A stretch of 64,000 nucleotides of DNA, taken from contig JACRCX010000080.1 of the NCBI GenBank assembly GCA_016218815.1, positions 1 to 64,000 of the forward strand. Direction: 5' to 3'. The notes under the pieces were generated by a model. That model had not been told where the DNA came from, did not search any database, and saw only the letters and a program-made list of their open reading frames with translations. The position numbers were made by a program, and so were the translations under genes. Below are positions 40,579 to 49,408 of this stretch, piece by piece. This DNA comes from Deltaproteobacteria bacterium. GTDB lineage: Bacteria; Myxococcota_A; Polyangia; DRWM01; JAAZOP01. The first letter of the stretch is position 1, and each line of letters starts with the position of its first letter.

Positions 40579-42432
40579 TCACGTCGCCGGGTTGCCCTTG
40601 AGGAAGCGGTACAGCGTGGCGCGGCCCACGCCGAGCAGCTTGGCGGCGCGGACCTTGTTGCCGCCGGTCCTGGCCAGCGCCGCGTCGACCGCCCCCCGAT
40701 CCAGCTTGCACGTGCGCTTGAAGATCGCGTCATCGGCCGCCGACGGGGCCGCCGCCTCGACGCGCGCTCCCGGCGCGGCTTCGCCGCCCTGCCGCACGTC
40801 CAGCGGCAGATGGGGCGCCAGGATCACGTCCGCCGTGCAGCGGACGGAAGCGAACTGCAGGGCGTTGATCAGCTCGCGCACGTTGCCGGGCCACGGGTGC
40901 GCGAAAAGGCGGTCCATCGCCTCGTCGGAGACCCCCCGGATGGGCTTGGCGTACTCCTGCCGGATGCCGGAGAGGATCTGCTCCACCAGGAACGGGATGT
41001 CCTCCTTGCGTTCGCGCAGCGGGGGCAGGTGAATCGGGACGACCGCGAGCCGGTAGTACAGGTCCTCACGGAAGAGGCCGGACTGCACGGCGGCGCGCAG
41101 GTCGCGGTTGGTCGCGGCGATGATGCGCACGTCGACCTGGATCGTCCGTTCGCCGCCGACCTTCTCGAAGCGCTTCTCCTGGAGCACGCGCAGGAGCTTG
41201 ACCTGCATCGTGGCCGACAGCTCGCCGATCTCGTCCAGGAACAGCGTCCCTCCGTCGGCCAGCTCGAACCGCCCCTTCTTCTCGCGGATCGCGCCGGTGA
41301 ACGCGCCGCGAACGTGCCCGAACAGCTCGCTCTCCAGGATCGTCTCCGGGAGCGCGCCGCAGGACACCGGGACGAACGGGCCGCCCTGGCGCCGGCTCTC
41401 GTTGTGGATCGCGTTGGCCACCAGCTCCTTGCCCGTGCCGCTCTCCCCGCTGACCAGCACCGGGTAGTCCGCGACCGCGGCCTGCCGGATCGTCTCGAAG
41501 ATCTCCTGCATCGCCGGCGCCGTACCGATCATGCCGTGGAAGCTGCGCGTCGTGCGCAGCCGCCAGCGCAGCGACTCCACCTCCGTGTCGTCGCGCAGCG
41601 TGATCAGGACGCCCCGCCCCCCGTCGTCGTCCAGCTCGACCGGCGAGACGGTGATGCGCAGCCGCCGCGACTCGCCGTCCGGGCGCGCGAACGTCGTGGC
41701 ATAGTCGCACCGCTCGGTCGGCAAAGCCGGTCCGCGGCATGACGCGCACTGCTTGCCGCACAGGCCGTCCGGCGGAAAGACCTCGCGACAGTCCCCCCCC
41801 AGCGCCTCCTCCCGCGAACGCCCCGTGATGCGCTCCGCCGCGCGGTTGAAGAGGTAGATCCGTCGCCCCTCGTCGTGGACGATGATCCCCTCCTCCAGCG
41901 AGTCGAGCAGCCGCTCCAGATGATCCCGCTCCCGCGCGAACGACGGCAGGCAGCCCTGGTCCATCAGCGCCGCGGCGAGCCGCCGGAGCCGGTCGCGGAT
42001 CGCGCGGCATTCCGCGTCGGCTTCCGCTCCACCGACGCCCGGAGTCATGCCTTCCACGTCCCAGTGCAATCGCAGCGGCATGCCCGCGAAGAGGGGATGG
42101 TGCGAGCGCGCCGCGTCCTCCCCTTCCCCGGGAGCTTCGAGCCGCGCATGCCGTACCCGCTCCGCCGTCTTCTCGCCCACGGTCACCACGACGTCGAACG
42201 TCTGCGTCTCCAGCGCGCCGAGGTCCCGAGGGACGTGCCCCGCGACATCGATGCCCGCCTCGGCCATCGCGCGGACCGCAGGCGCCGACAGCACCCCGGG
42301 CTCGAGACCCACGCTCTGGGCCAGTGCCGCCCCAGGGCCCAGCGCGTGCAGGAAACCGACCGCCATCGGGCCGCGACAGGAGTCGCGCTCGGAAACGACC
42401 AGGATCCTCAGCGGCTTGGCGTTGGTGACCAT
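40579..42432 (-). CDS. Sigma54-dependent regulator with LMW-phosphatase-like and PAS sensor domains
   Basis: The 617-residue regulator has four parts. Residues 8-110 resemble the low-molecular-weight phosphatase/arsenate reductase fold (ILVVSERDSCRGPMAVGFL); the loop keeps the SCR of the CxGNSCR motif, but the nucleophilic Cys is Ser. Residues 180-290 are a PAS domain with a Cys cluster (CREVF, LCGKQCASC) that may bind metal or sense redox. Next is the AAA+ domain with GESGTGKE, the sigma54-contacting GAFTGA and FLDEIGEL. Last is a Fis-type helix-turn-helix (NKVRAAKLLGVGRATLYRFL). It activates sigma54 promoters; targets are unknown. Confidence 0.9.
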   Translation of the reverse strand: MVTNAKPLRILVVSERDSCRGPMAVGFLHALGPGAALAQSVGLEPGVLSAPAVRAMAEAGIDVAGHVPRDLGALETQTFDVVVTVGEKTAERVRHARLEAPGEGEDAARSHHPLFAGMPLRLHWDVEGMTPGVGGAEADAECRAIRDRLRRLAAALMDQGCLPSFARERDHLERLLDSLEEGIIVHDEGRRIYLFNRAAERITGRSREEALGGDCREVFPPDGLCGKQCASCRGPALPTERCDYATTFARPDGESRRLRITVSPVELDDDGGRGVLITLRDDTEVESLRWRLRTTRSFHGMIGTAPAMQEIFETIRQAAVADYPVLVSGESGTGKELVANAIHNESRRQGGPFVPVSCGALPETILESELFGHVRGAFTGAIREKKGRFELADGGTLFLDEIGELSATMQVKLLRVLQEKRFEKVGGERTIQVDVRIIAATNRDLRAAVQSGLFREDLYYRLAVVPIHLPPLRERKEDIPFLVEQILSGIRQEYAKPIRGVSDEAMDRLFAHPWPGNVRELINALQFASVRCTADVILAPHLPLDVRQGGEAAPGARVEAAAPSAADDAIFKRTCKLDRGAVDAALARTGGNKVRAAKLLGVGRATLYRFLKGNPAT

Positions 42433-42521
42433 CGGGTCCGGCAACCATGCCACAGGATGGGGGTTGGGGGCTAGAGCTTGCCCCGAGCGAGCGTAGCGAG
42501 TCGAGGGGAGGCCGGTGGTTG

Positions 42522-43601
42522 TCACTCCGCGGGGTGGAAGGTGCAGTACGAGGGGAAGTCGGCGGGCAGCGCGGTCGCGTACGGATCGGGGGTCGTGCCC
42601 TTGGGATGGTCGAACAAGTACTCGAGGAATTGCGGGCCGGCGAGGTCGGGCGGAAGCTCGTGGCCCAGGTCGTGGGCGCACTCCAGGACGGGGTGTCCGA
42701 GCGCCGTCAGGTAGTCGATCGAGTACAACGTGTCCTGGTTGAACTCGATGACCATCAACCCCGGAATGGCGTCGTACGTGTCTTCCGGCCCGCCGCGCAC
42801 CAGCAGCGCCGGGAACGGCGTCGTCCCCTGGAACGCCGGCCACGTCGTGCACGTGGAGCCGAAGCACATCTGCTGCGGGGTGTCGGAGAAGTACGCCCCG
42901 GAGAACGACGCGATCGACGCCAGCACCTCGCTCCGCGCCACCGAGAGGAGGTTGGTCATGATGGCCCCCGCGCTGAAGCCCATGGAGTAGATGCGATCCT
43001 CGTCGACGTCGAACGCCTCGTCCAGGCACGCGACGACGTCGTCGAACAGCTCGACGTCCTCGTTCGCCTCGTCCCGCCAGATCAACATGTCCCAGTCGAA
43101 GCCGAGCGGCGTCGTCGCCAGCCCCAGCGGGATGGCCTCCGGCCCCACCGCGATGAACGGGTGCACGGCGTCGTTGACCTCGCCGGCGACCAGGTCCAGC
43201 ACCTGCGAAACCGGGTCGTGGACGCCGTGCCAGACGAAGACGACCGGCCAGGGGCCCGGCGACGAGCCGATCGAATCCGGCACGCGGATCTCGAACGCGC
43301 GATCCCGGTCGTTCACCCGGAACCCCTCGTTGTGCCCCTCGTGCAGCTCGTAGGAGAAAGTCGCGCACGAGCCGATCGCCGGCCCGATCTCGTACTCGAC
43401 GCCGTCGCCGTCGCCGTCGGCCTCGGGCTCCGAGTCGGCCTCCGCCTCCGGCTCGCCGTCGACCTCCACGTCGGGCCCGACGTCCGCGTCCGCACCCTGG
43501 TCGGCCGTCTCGACGGGAACGTCGCCGGACTCCGAGTCGTCGCCACACGCCGGCAACGACGCGGCCGACGCCAACAGCACCGTGATCCACCAGCGGTTCA
43601 T
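42522..43601 (-). CDS. PHB-depolymerase/LpqC-like esterase lipoprotein
   Basis: The 359-residue precursor has a signal peptide ending in LPACG, an acidic Glu/Ala/Asp linker (about 22-70) and an alpha/beta hydrolase domain. VVFVWHGVHDP gives the oxyanion site, YSMGFSAGAIMTN holds the nucleophile Ser, and HDLGHELP gives the His. The layout resembles polyhydroxybutyrate depolymerases and feruloyl esterases secreted by soil bacteria. Paired Cys suggest disulfides. The ATG at 43601 follows GAGGAGCTGAG. The natural ester is not known. Confidence 0.85.
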   Translation of the reverse strand: MNRWWITVLLASAASLPACGDDSESGDVPVETADQGADADVGPDVEVDGEPEAEADSEPEADGDGDGVEYEIGPAIGSCATFSYELHEGHNEGFRVNDRDRAFEIRVPDSIGSSPGPWPVVFVWHGVHDPVSQVLDLVAGEVNDAVHPFIAVGPEAIPLGLATTPLGFDWDMLIWRDEANEDVELFDDVVACLDEAFDVDEDRIYSMGFSAGAIMTNLLSVARSEVLASIASFSGAYFSDTPQQMCFGSTCTTWPAFQGTTPFPALLVRGGPEDTYDAIPGLMVIEFNQDTLYSIDYLTALGHPVLECAHDLGHELPPDLAGPQFLEYLFDHPKGTTPDPYATALPADFPSYCTFHPAE

Positions 43602-43641
43602 TCTCAGCTCCTCTCCTGCCCGAGGCGCCGCGCCCCGGGCG

Positions 43642-44631
43642 TCAATCCTGCGCCGGGCCGCGAAGGCAGCGGTCGAGCACCGCGGCCGCGTCGGCGCCGT
43701 CGAGCAACGCCTCGCACAGCGTTCCGAGGGTCGGGGCCGGAATGCGGGCGCGCCCGGCGAGCCCGCGGAGCCCTTCCAGGGCCCGCACCGCTTCCGTCCG
43801 CTCGCCGACCTCCGCGCGCACTTTGGCCGCCGGCTCCCCCGCTCCGACCCGCCGCCCGAAACGGAATCCCAGGCCGTCCGGGTCGCCGGCGGTGACCAGC
43901 AGATCCGCCACCCCGGCGGGGCCGCCGAACGTCTCCGCCTTCGCGCCCAACGCCGTCCCCACCCTTGTCGCCTCCGCCAGGCCGCGCGCCAACAGGGCCG
44001 CGCGCGCTCCGACGCCCAGCTTCAGCCCCGCGCACAGCCCCGCCGCCGCCCCCAGCGCGACGGCAGCCGCGCTCGCGAGCTCCACGCCCAGCAGATCGTG
44101 CGTCGCCTGCACGCGGACGCCCTCCGATGCGAGCGCCTCGCGCACGGCCGACTGCACCTCGTCGAATCGCGACGCGAGGACCAGCGTCGTCGCGTAGCCC
44201 TCGAGCACCTCCGCGACGAGATACGGCCCGGCGAGCGCCCCCACCCGCCGCGCCGCGCTCTCCAGCTCGATCATTTCAGAGGGCCGCCTGCCCCCGGGCC
44301 CGTCCAGCCCTTTCGCCGCGTGGACGACCAGACGGTCGGGAGTCAGCCCCGCACCGACGCGCAACATCAGCCCGGGCAGCTCGCCCGCCGGGACGGCCAG
44401 GAAGACCAGTTCCGCGTCCGCCAGTGCCTCCTCGGGTTGCAGGGTCGAGACGACGCCTTCGCAGGCCCGCACCGCGCCCCGCGCGCCTCGCTTCCGCGCG
44501 GGCCGCTCGACCTCCGGCGGCCGCTCGCCCGCCCACCACGCTACGCGGCAACCGTTGGTCGAGGCCAGGCGCGCGAGGAGCGCGCCGACCGGGCCGGGGC
44601 CCAGCACCGCGACGGATCCCGGCGACGTCAT
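43642..44631 (-). CDS. GpsA-like glycerol-3-phosphate dehydrogenase homologue, catalytic Lys lost
   Basis: The 329-residue protein has the GpsA architecture: a Rossmann domain beginning GPGPVGALLARL, then HAAKGLDG, and a helical C-terminal domain with ARGLAEATRVGTALGA and FGGPAGVADLLVT. In true GpsA the segment E-x3-GALKNV carries the catalytic Lys and Asn; here the aligned stretch is ELASAAAVALG, so both are missing. It is probably inactive as the classical enzyme, or has another substrate. It lies beside a PlsB-like acyltransferase, which would use glycerol-3-phosphate. The gene symbol is therefore withheld. Confidence 0.75.
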   Translation of the reverse strand: MTSPGSVAVLGPGPVGALLARLASTNGCRVAWWAGERPPEVERPARKRGARGAVRACEGVVSTLQPEEALADAELVFLAVPAGELPGLMLRVGAGLTPDRLVVHAAKGLDGPGGRRPSEMIELESAARRVGALAGPYLVAEVLEGYATTLVLASRFDEVQSAVREALASEGVRVQATHDLLGVELASAAAVALGAAAGLCAGLKLGVGARAALLARGLAEATRVGTALGAKAETFGGPAGVADLLVTAGDPDGLGFRFGRRVGAGEPAAKVRAEVGERTEAVRALEGLRGLAGRARIPAPTLGTLCEALLDGADAAAVLDRCLRGPAQD

Positions 44632-44675
44632 GCCGGCCTCCGGGGCGATGGCCTCCCGCGCCGCCCCATCCGCTC

Positions 44676-44710
44676 CACTGTCGACTCACGACTCATGACT
44701 CACGACTGTC
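44676..44710 (+). repeat. Heptamer tandem array (GACTCAC type)
   Basis: Units GACTCAC, GACTCAT, GACTCAC and GACTGTC run at a 7-base period from 44683. The stop codon and last codons of the acyltransferase gene fall inside the array. Confidence 0.8.
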
Positions 44711-46340
44711 CCCCCCCCATCGCCGCCGCGGCGGCCGCGGCCGCCTCGTCGTCCAGGCCGTAGCCCGAGATCCGGCCATGATAGTAGAGGACGAGGTTCT
44801 TGTTGCACACGACGACGTCCGCGCCCAGGCGTACGGCGACCGGCTCCTGATGGTAGGTGGCGAAGTGGCTCAACGCCCGTGCCGTCACCGCCTCGGCGTC
44901 CGCGCGGGCGATCTCGTCCGCCGCGCGCATCCTGCCGGCCGCTGCGCGTCTGCGGACGCCCTCCAACACCGCGGTCACGACGGGGTAGACCTGCTCGCGC
45001 AACCGGAACGACTCGGCCGGCCGCACCAGGCGCAGCAGGCGGTAGACGTCGGACTGCCCGGTGCGCACGCGGAGCAGTCCCAGGAGGGCGGTGGCCAGGA
45101 CGTGGGTCGTCAGCGCCGTGTTGTCCCGCAGGTACGACTCGACGACGGCCTGTCCGAGGTCCTTGGTGTATTCCGCGTCGCGCTGCACGTCGTGGGCGGG
45201 GTCGCCGTGGCGCAGCACGAACTGCCGCGGATCCACCGTGCGCCCACGGCGGTCGAGCGACCGGCCTTCCTCGTCGACGGGATTGCCGAAGGGGTCGAGG
45301 GGCCGCGAGTAGGTGATGACGATCTCGCTGTGGAGCTGCCAGAGGTTGCGGATGAACTTCCACCACTTGCGCGGACTGGACGCCTCGTCGTCCTCGATGA
45401 TGTAGCGGCTCTTCCCCTCCTCCTTGAGGTAGTCCTCGATCAGCGTCTCCGCCTCGAGCACGAGGTGGTAGCTGACGCAGCACGGGATGACGTAGACGTT
45501 CGGCTTGGGCTTGTCGCGCCGCAGGTTGTTGACGAAGGCCGTGAGGCCGGTGCCCAGCAGTCCGAGCTTGAGGTGGCGTTCGATCGCGCCGTTGCGGCTG
45601 CGCGTCCCGCCGGGGAAGAAGAGGTTGTCGTAGCCGCGTTCCAGCGTCACCGTCGCGTAGGTCTTGAGCACGTCCTTGTACAGCTCGTGCTTCTTCTTGC
45701 GGTCGACGCGGTACGAGCCCAGGTTGTGCATGAAGAACGAGAGCACGGGGTTGGTGAACAGGTTGAGGCCGGCGCCGTAGGTCATCGGCGGCAGGCCGAC
45801 GTCGAAGGCCGACCAGCCGACGGTGACGGAGTCGAGATGGCTGGAGTGGGTCGGGACGAGCAGGATCGTCCCCAGGTCGTCCATCTTGCGCACGAGGTCC
45901 AGCTCGCCCTGGATGCGCAGGTTGTGCTGGATCCGGGGCAGGCGCGGCAGGTCGGCCAGCATGCGGCGGGGCGAGGCGGTGTTGAGGGCGACGGTGAAGA
46001 TCCAGGGAATGGTGGAGATCGTGAAGCGGTAGACGGCGGGATCGAACTTGCCGACGATCTCCTCGGAGTGGAAGCGTGTGATGTCGCCCAGGAGCGCGAT
46101 CAGATCGACCTCCGACGCGTGCTGCAGGCGGTGCTGGGCGCTGCGCCAGAACGAGCGTTCGGCCTTCGCCTCCCGCGAGCGGTCGTGCGAGCGCTTCAGG
46201 CGTTCGTTCTCGTGGTAGACGGCGTCGTTGATCAGGCTCTCCAGCGCGCCCGGGCGCGCGCCGCGGCACGCGGTCAGCGTGTCGGCCTGCACGCGCCGCA
46301 CGACCTCCTCCACGACCGACCGGGATTCCTCGGGCCGCAT
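44700..46340 (-). CDS. PlsB-type glycerol-3-phosphate acyltransferase-like protein
   Basis: The 546-residue protein shows acyltransferase motifs in order: THSSHLDS (HX4D), GAGLNLFTNPV, SYRVDR, FFPGGTRSRNG (FPEGTRSR with the first Glu replaced by Gly) and VIPCCVSY. This arrangement and length suit PlsB/GPAT enzymes that transfer fatty acyl groups to glycerol-3-phosphate at the inner membrane. Two hydrophobic helices precede the catalytic block. The Glu-to-Gly change in motif III could alter substrate binding. The C-terminus is an Ala run and a short end encoded by the heptamer array. Confidence 0.82.
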   Translation of the reverse strand: MRPEESRSVVEEVVRRVQADTLTACRGARPGALESLINDAVYHENERLKRSHDRSREAKAERSFWRSAQHRLQHASEVDLIALLGDITRFHSEEIVGKFDPAVYRFTISTIPWIFTVALNTASPRRMLADLPRLPRIQHNLRIQGELDLVRKMDDLGTILLVPTHSSHLDSVTVGWSAFDVGLPPMTYGAGLNLFTNPVLSFFMHNLGSYRVDRKKKHELYKDVLKTYATVTLERGYDNLFFPGGTRSRNGAIERHLKLGLLGTGLTAFVNNLRRDKPKPNVYVIPCCVSYHLVLEAETLIEDYLKEEGKSRYIIEDDEASSPRKWWKFIRNLWQLHSEIVITYSRPLDPFGNPVDEEGRSLDRRGRTVDPRQFVLRHGDPAHDVQRDAEYTKDLGQAVVESYLRDNTALTTHVLATALLGLLRVRTGQSDVYRLLRLVRPAESFRLREQVYPVVTAVLEGVRRRAAAGRMRAADEIARADAEAVTARALSHFATYHQEPVAVRLGADVVVCNKNLVLYYHGRISGYGLDDEAAAAAAAAMGGGQS

Positions 46341-46346
46341 CGCGTG

Positions 46347-46619
46347 CTACTTCTTCCGCCGCCTCAACGACCCCAGCAGGAGCACGGCCAGCGTGATGCC
46401 CACGGCGCCCCAGTACGCGTGCTGCCCCTGCACCCCCAGCCGCGTAAGGCCGTACGCCGAGCCGACGCCGATGCCCCCGCCGATGCCCAGCAGCAAGGCG
46501 AACTTCACCAGCTTGACCATCGTCTTGAGCAGCACGAACGCCGCGACCACGACGACCAGCCCGACGATGATCTGCGTCTTGTACAACGCCCAGGTCGCGG
46601 CGATGTCCGCGAAGTGCAT
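46347..46619 (-). CDS. Small integral membrane protein
   Basis: The 90-residue protein has two or three hydrophobic segments (about 17-32, 38-58 and 68-84), a Gly-rich turn and a basic tail RRRKK that places the C-terminus in the cytosol. No family is recognised. Its stop lies 6 bases before the acyltransferase start and its ATG 3 bases after the hutI stop, so all three are probably cotranscribed. Confidence 0.7.
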   Translation of the reverse strand: MHFADIAATWALYKTQIIVGLVVVVAAFVLLKTMVKLVKFALLLGIGGGIGVGSAYGLTRLGVQGQHAYWGAVGITLAVLLLGSLRRRKK

Positions 46620-46622
46620 GCC

Positions 46623-47918
46623 CTACCCCTTTCTGCTTCCGCGCCGCGCCGCCACCTTCCGGATGCGATCGCGGGTCCAGACCACCTCGCCCTCGATCAT
46701 CACCATCTCCGCGTGCGGCACGCCGAAGTGGTATGCCAGGCGGCGCCAGTCGCCCACGTCGAAAACCGCCACGTCGGCCGCCGCCCCGATGGCCAGCGTG
46801 CCCACCCGGCCCGACCGCCCGAGCGCCGCGGCGGCGTGGTCGGTCACGGCGCGCAGCGCCTGCTCCGGCGTCAGCTTGAGCTGTGCGATGCCGAGCGTCG
46901 TCATCAGGAGCAGGTTCTCGGTCATCGACGTGCCGGGGTTGAGGTCCGTCGCCAGCGCCACGCGCACGCCCGCCTGCGTGAACCGCCGGGCGTCGGGCGG
47001 CGTCTGCCCGAGCGACAACGCGGCGCCCGGAAGCAGCACCGCCACGACGTTCCCCTTCGCCATGGCCCGGATCCCGGCCTCCGAGACGCACTCGAGGTGA
47101 TCGGCCGAGGACGCGCCGAGCCGCCCGGCGAGCTGCGGGCCGCCGAGGTCCTTGAACTGGCCGGCGTGCATCCGCGGTCGCAGTCCCAGCTCCTTCGCGC
47201 GCCCGAGCACCTTCTTCGCGTCGGCCAGCGAGAAGACCCCGTCGTCCAGGAAGATGTCGCAGAACTCGGCCAGCCGCTCCCCCGCCACCGCCGGCAGCAC
47301 CTCGTCCACCAGATGACGGACGTAGTCGCCCTTGCGCCCGCGGAACTCCGGCGGCACCGCGTGCGCCCCCAGGAACGTCGGCACGATGCGCACCGGGTGC
47401 AACTCCCCCACCCGGTACGTCGCCCGCAGGATCTTGAGCTCGTGCTCGAGCGACAGCCCGTAGCCGCTCTTCGCCTCGATCGTCGTCACCCCGTACGTCA
47501 GGAACCGCTGCAGCCGCGGCAGCGCCAGCCGCACCAGCTCGTCCTCGGTCGCCGCCCGCGTCGCGCGAACCGTCGACAGGATCCCCCCGCCCTCGGCCAG
47601 GATCTCCAGGTACGGCCGCCCCGCCGCGCGCGACGCGAACTCGCGCTCTCGCGTGCCGGCGAAGACGAGGTGCGTGTGCGGATCGACCAGGCCCGGGGTC
47701 ACGACGCGCCCGTGCAGGTCGTACTGCCCGGTGTCGCCCGTCACCTTGACGTGGCGTTCGAGCTGTTCCGTCGGTCCCACCCACAGGATGTGGCCCTCGG
47801 CGATTGCCAGCGCCCCGTCCTCGATCAGCCCCACGTCGTCCGGCGCCCCGCCGGCGGCCGACGGCGGCACCGTCAGGAGCTGACCCGCATGCCGTAGGAC
47901 GATTTCCGCCTCGTACAT
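46623..47918 (-). CDS. hutI: Imidazolonepropionase
   Basis: The 431-residue amidohydrolase opens the imidazolone ring in histidine degradation, giving formiminoglutamate. Metal and substrate residues are visible: PHTHLVFAGTRE, the HAGQF and SADHLE segments, and ATDLNPGTS late in the barrel. GLVDPHTHL is the first metal-binding strand. The ATG at 47918 follows GAGGGCG; an upstream in-frame extension is rejected. hutU lies 4.4 kb away on the same strand; hutH was not found in the window. Confidence 0.92.
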   Translation of the reverse strand: MYEAEIVLRHAGQLLTVPPSAAGGAPDDVGLIEDGALAIAEGHILWVGPTEQLERHVKVTGDTGQYDLHGRVVTPGLVDPHTHLVFAGTREREFASRAAGRPYLEILAEGGGILSTVRATRAATEDELVRLALPRLQRFLTYGVTTIEAKSGYGLSLEHELKILRATYRVGELHPVRIVPTFLGAHAVPPEFRGRKGDYVRHLVDEVLPAVAGERLAEFCDIFLDDGVFSLADAKKVLGRAKELGLRPRMHAGQFKDLGGPQLAGRLGASSADHLECVSEAGIRAMAKGNVVAVLLPGAALSLGQTPPDARRFTQAGVRVALATDLNPGTSMTENLLLMTTLGIAQLKLTPEQALRAVTDHAAAALGRSGRVGTLAIGAAADVAVFDVGDWRRLAYHFGVPHAEMVMIEGEVVWTRDRIRKVAARRGSRKG

Positions 47919-47989
47919 CGCAACGCCCTCGACGGCCAGGATAGCAAGGCCGGCGGGCAAAGAGGAAGGGGCAGGGCGGGGGAGGGGGA

Positions 47990-48070
47990 GTTGTTGGTTG
48001 TTGGTTCCGGCAGGTTGTTGGTTCCGGACCGGCCGGACAGGCTCGCGCAGAGACGCAGAGACGCAGAAGG
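47990..48070 (+). repeat. Heptamer array (GTTGTTG type) joined to CGCAGAGA octamers
   Basis: TTGTTGG units, interrupted by TTCCGG, occupy 47990-48028. They are followed by CTCGCGCAGAGACGCAGAGACGCAG-type 8-base units (48041-48068). The second part repeats at 50505-50535 with the same CCGGACAG lead-in. It lies between divergent hutI and a lipoprotein gene. Confidence 0.87.
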
Positions 48071-48192
48071 GAAGACTCGCCGGAAGGAAACCGGCCCAGC
48101 GGCAGTGCGGCTTGCGCCGGCGGGCGTGTCCCGGTTACCTTCCCCTTGTCGCGAATCGAGAAGCGGAGCAACGGCCCAGGGAGGTGCACCCC

Positions 48193-49389
48193 ATGATCGT
48201 CGAATCAAGCGCTCGGGAATCGGCGGAACGTGTCCGGGCGCCCCGTTGCGCGGCCCGGGCCGGCCTCGTCGCCGTCGCCCTGATCGCGGGGGTCGCGCCG
48301 GCGACCGGCTGCGGGCGGACGGCGTTCGGTACCCTCGGCCCGAGCGGTTTCCGCAGCGCCACCTACGGCTACCAGATTCACGCGCAACCGGACGGGTCCT
48401 TCATCTCCGCCGATTGGATGGTGGACAACTACTACCTTGCCGGCGGCGAATGGGCTCCCCGCACCGGTCCGGACTTCGAGACCCGGCTGTGGCTGGACAC
48501 GAACGGCGACGGGCTGACGGACGATGCCGGGACCGTGCCGACCTACGACCTGCTGCTGCGCAACCGTCGCGACGCCGGGACGATCTGGGTACGGGTGTTT
48601 CCCTTGAGCACGCGATTCGACCAGACGGAGCTGCGCGTGCTGGCCCGCAAGTACGTGGACTCCGTCTCCGGCACCGGCACCGTCGTGACCGGCATCTCCC
48701 AGGGGGAAGGCCAGGTCGAGGTGGTCGAGGAATCCAACCGGTTCGCGACCAGGACGCTGGAAGAGGCTCCGATGGCGGTCGACGGGTTCGAGGCCTATCG
48801 CGTGACCTTCGAGGTCGCCAACGTCGACCAGCTTTCGCTGGCGGAGAGCAGCCGGTGGGAGCGTGCCGTCGTGGTCTTCGTGCGGGCGGGTTTCCTGTGG
48901 CGACCGGATTCGTCGCGGGACAGTGCGTTGTTCCCGGCAACGGTGATGTTGGGCTACTCCAATCTGCCGGAGGATTTCGAAGCCCACTTGGCTGACTTCG
49001 AGAGCTTGATCGCGGCACTCGATTGGCTTGACGAGGAACTCCAAGAAGTACGTCGGACGGTGCTGGACTGCACCGCTGCCGAATTGGTTCGCCTCCTCGT
49101 TTCCAAGTCGCTGGGTTACGGCGGCCGTTCCGGACGCTCGGCGATTATCCGCAGTCCCGATGTGACCCCGGCCGAGCTGGATTGCCTGACGACGGCCGTG
49201 CCGGCATTGACCCTGTCGTTCGCCGCTCGGCGCTTCCCGTACGTTGCACCGGAAGCCGCGCCGCCGACCCCGCTTCCCGATTCCCCGGCTGTTGAGCCGG
49301 AGACGTCCGATCCGCCGGTTGTTGAACCGGTCTTCCTGCCGCAGGCCGCGGACGCGGCCCCGGAGTCGCCGACCGTCGCCGGGCCTTGA
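48193..49389 (+). CDS. Hypothetical lipoprotein
   Basis: The 398-residue precursor has an extended n-region, a hydrophobic core and the lipobox ATGC. The mature part is beta-rich, with an EF-hand-like Asp loop (DTNGDGLTDDAG) typical of calcium-binding thrombospondin-type linkers. A long amphipathic helix follows and the tail is Pro/Glu-rich. No enzyme motif is visible. The ATG at 48193 follows GGGAGGTG. Lower GC at third positions in the 3' half suggests a different history from its neighbours. Confidence 0.75.
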   Translation: MIVESSARESAERVRAPRCAARAGLVAVALIAGVAPATGCGRTAFGTLGPSGFRSATYGYQIHAQPDGSFISADWMVDNYYLAGGEWAPRTGPDFETRLWLDTNGDGLTDDAGTVPTYDLLLRNRRDAGTIWVRVFPLSTRFDQTELRVLARKYVDSVSGTGTVVTGISQGEGQVEVVEESNRFATRTLEEAPMAVDGFEAYRVTFEVANVDQLSLAESSRWERAVVVFVRAGFLWRPDSSRDSALFPATVMLGYSNLPEDFEAHLADFESLIAALDWLDEELQEVRRTVLDCTAAELVRLLVSKSLGYGGRSGRSAIIRSPDVTPAELDCLTTAVPALTLSFAARRFPYVAPEAAPPTPLPDSPAVEPETSDPPVVEPVFLPQAADAAPESPTVAGP

Positions 49390-49408
49390 CGACGGCACCC
49401 GACCAGCG

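Noticed and set aside
36404..41032. 1542-codon plus-strand frame
   Set aside because: It lies antisense to copA, rubrerythrin, mutM and the sigma54 regulator, all with intact motifs; it is an artefact of high GC.
43642..44631. Naming this gene gpsA
   Set aside because: The catalytic Lys and Asn are absent in the aligned segment, so the classical activity is doubtful.
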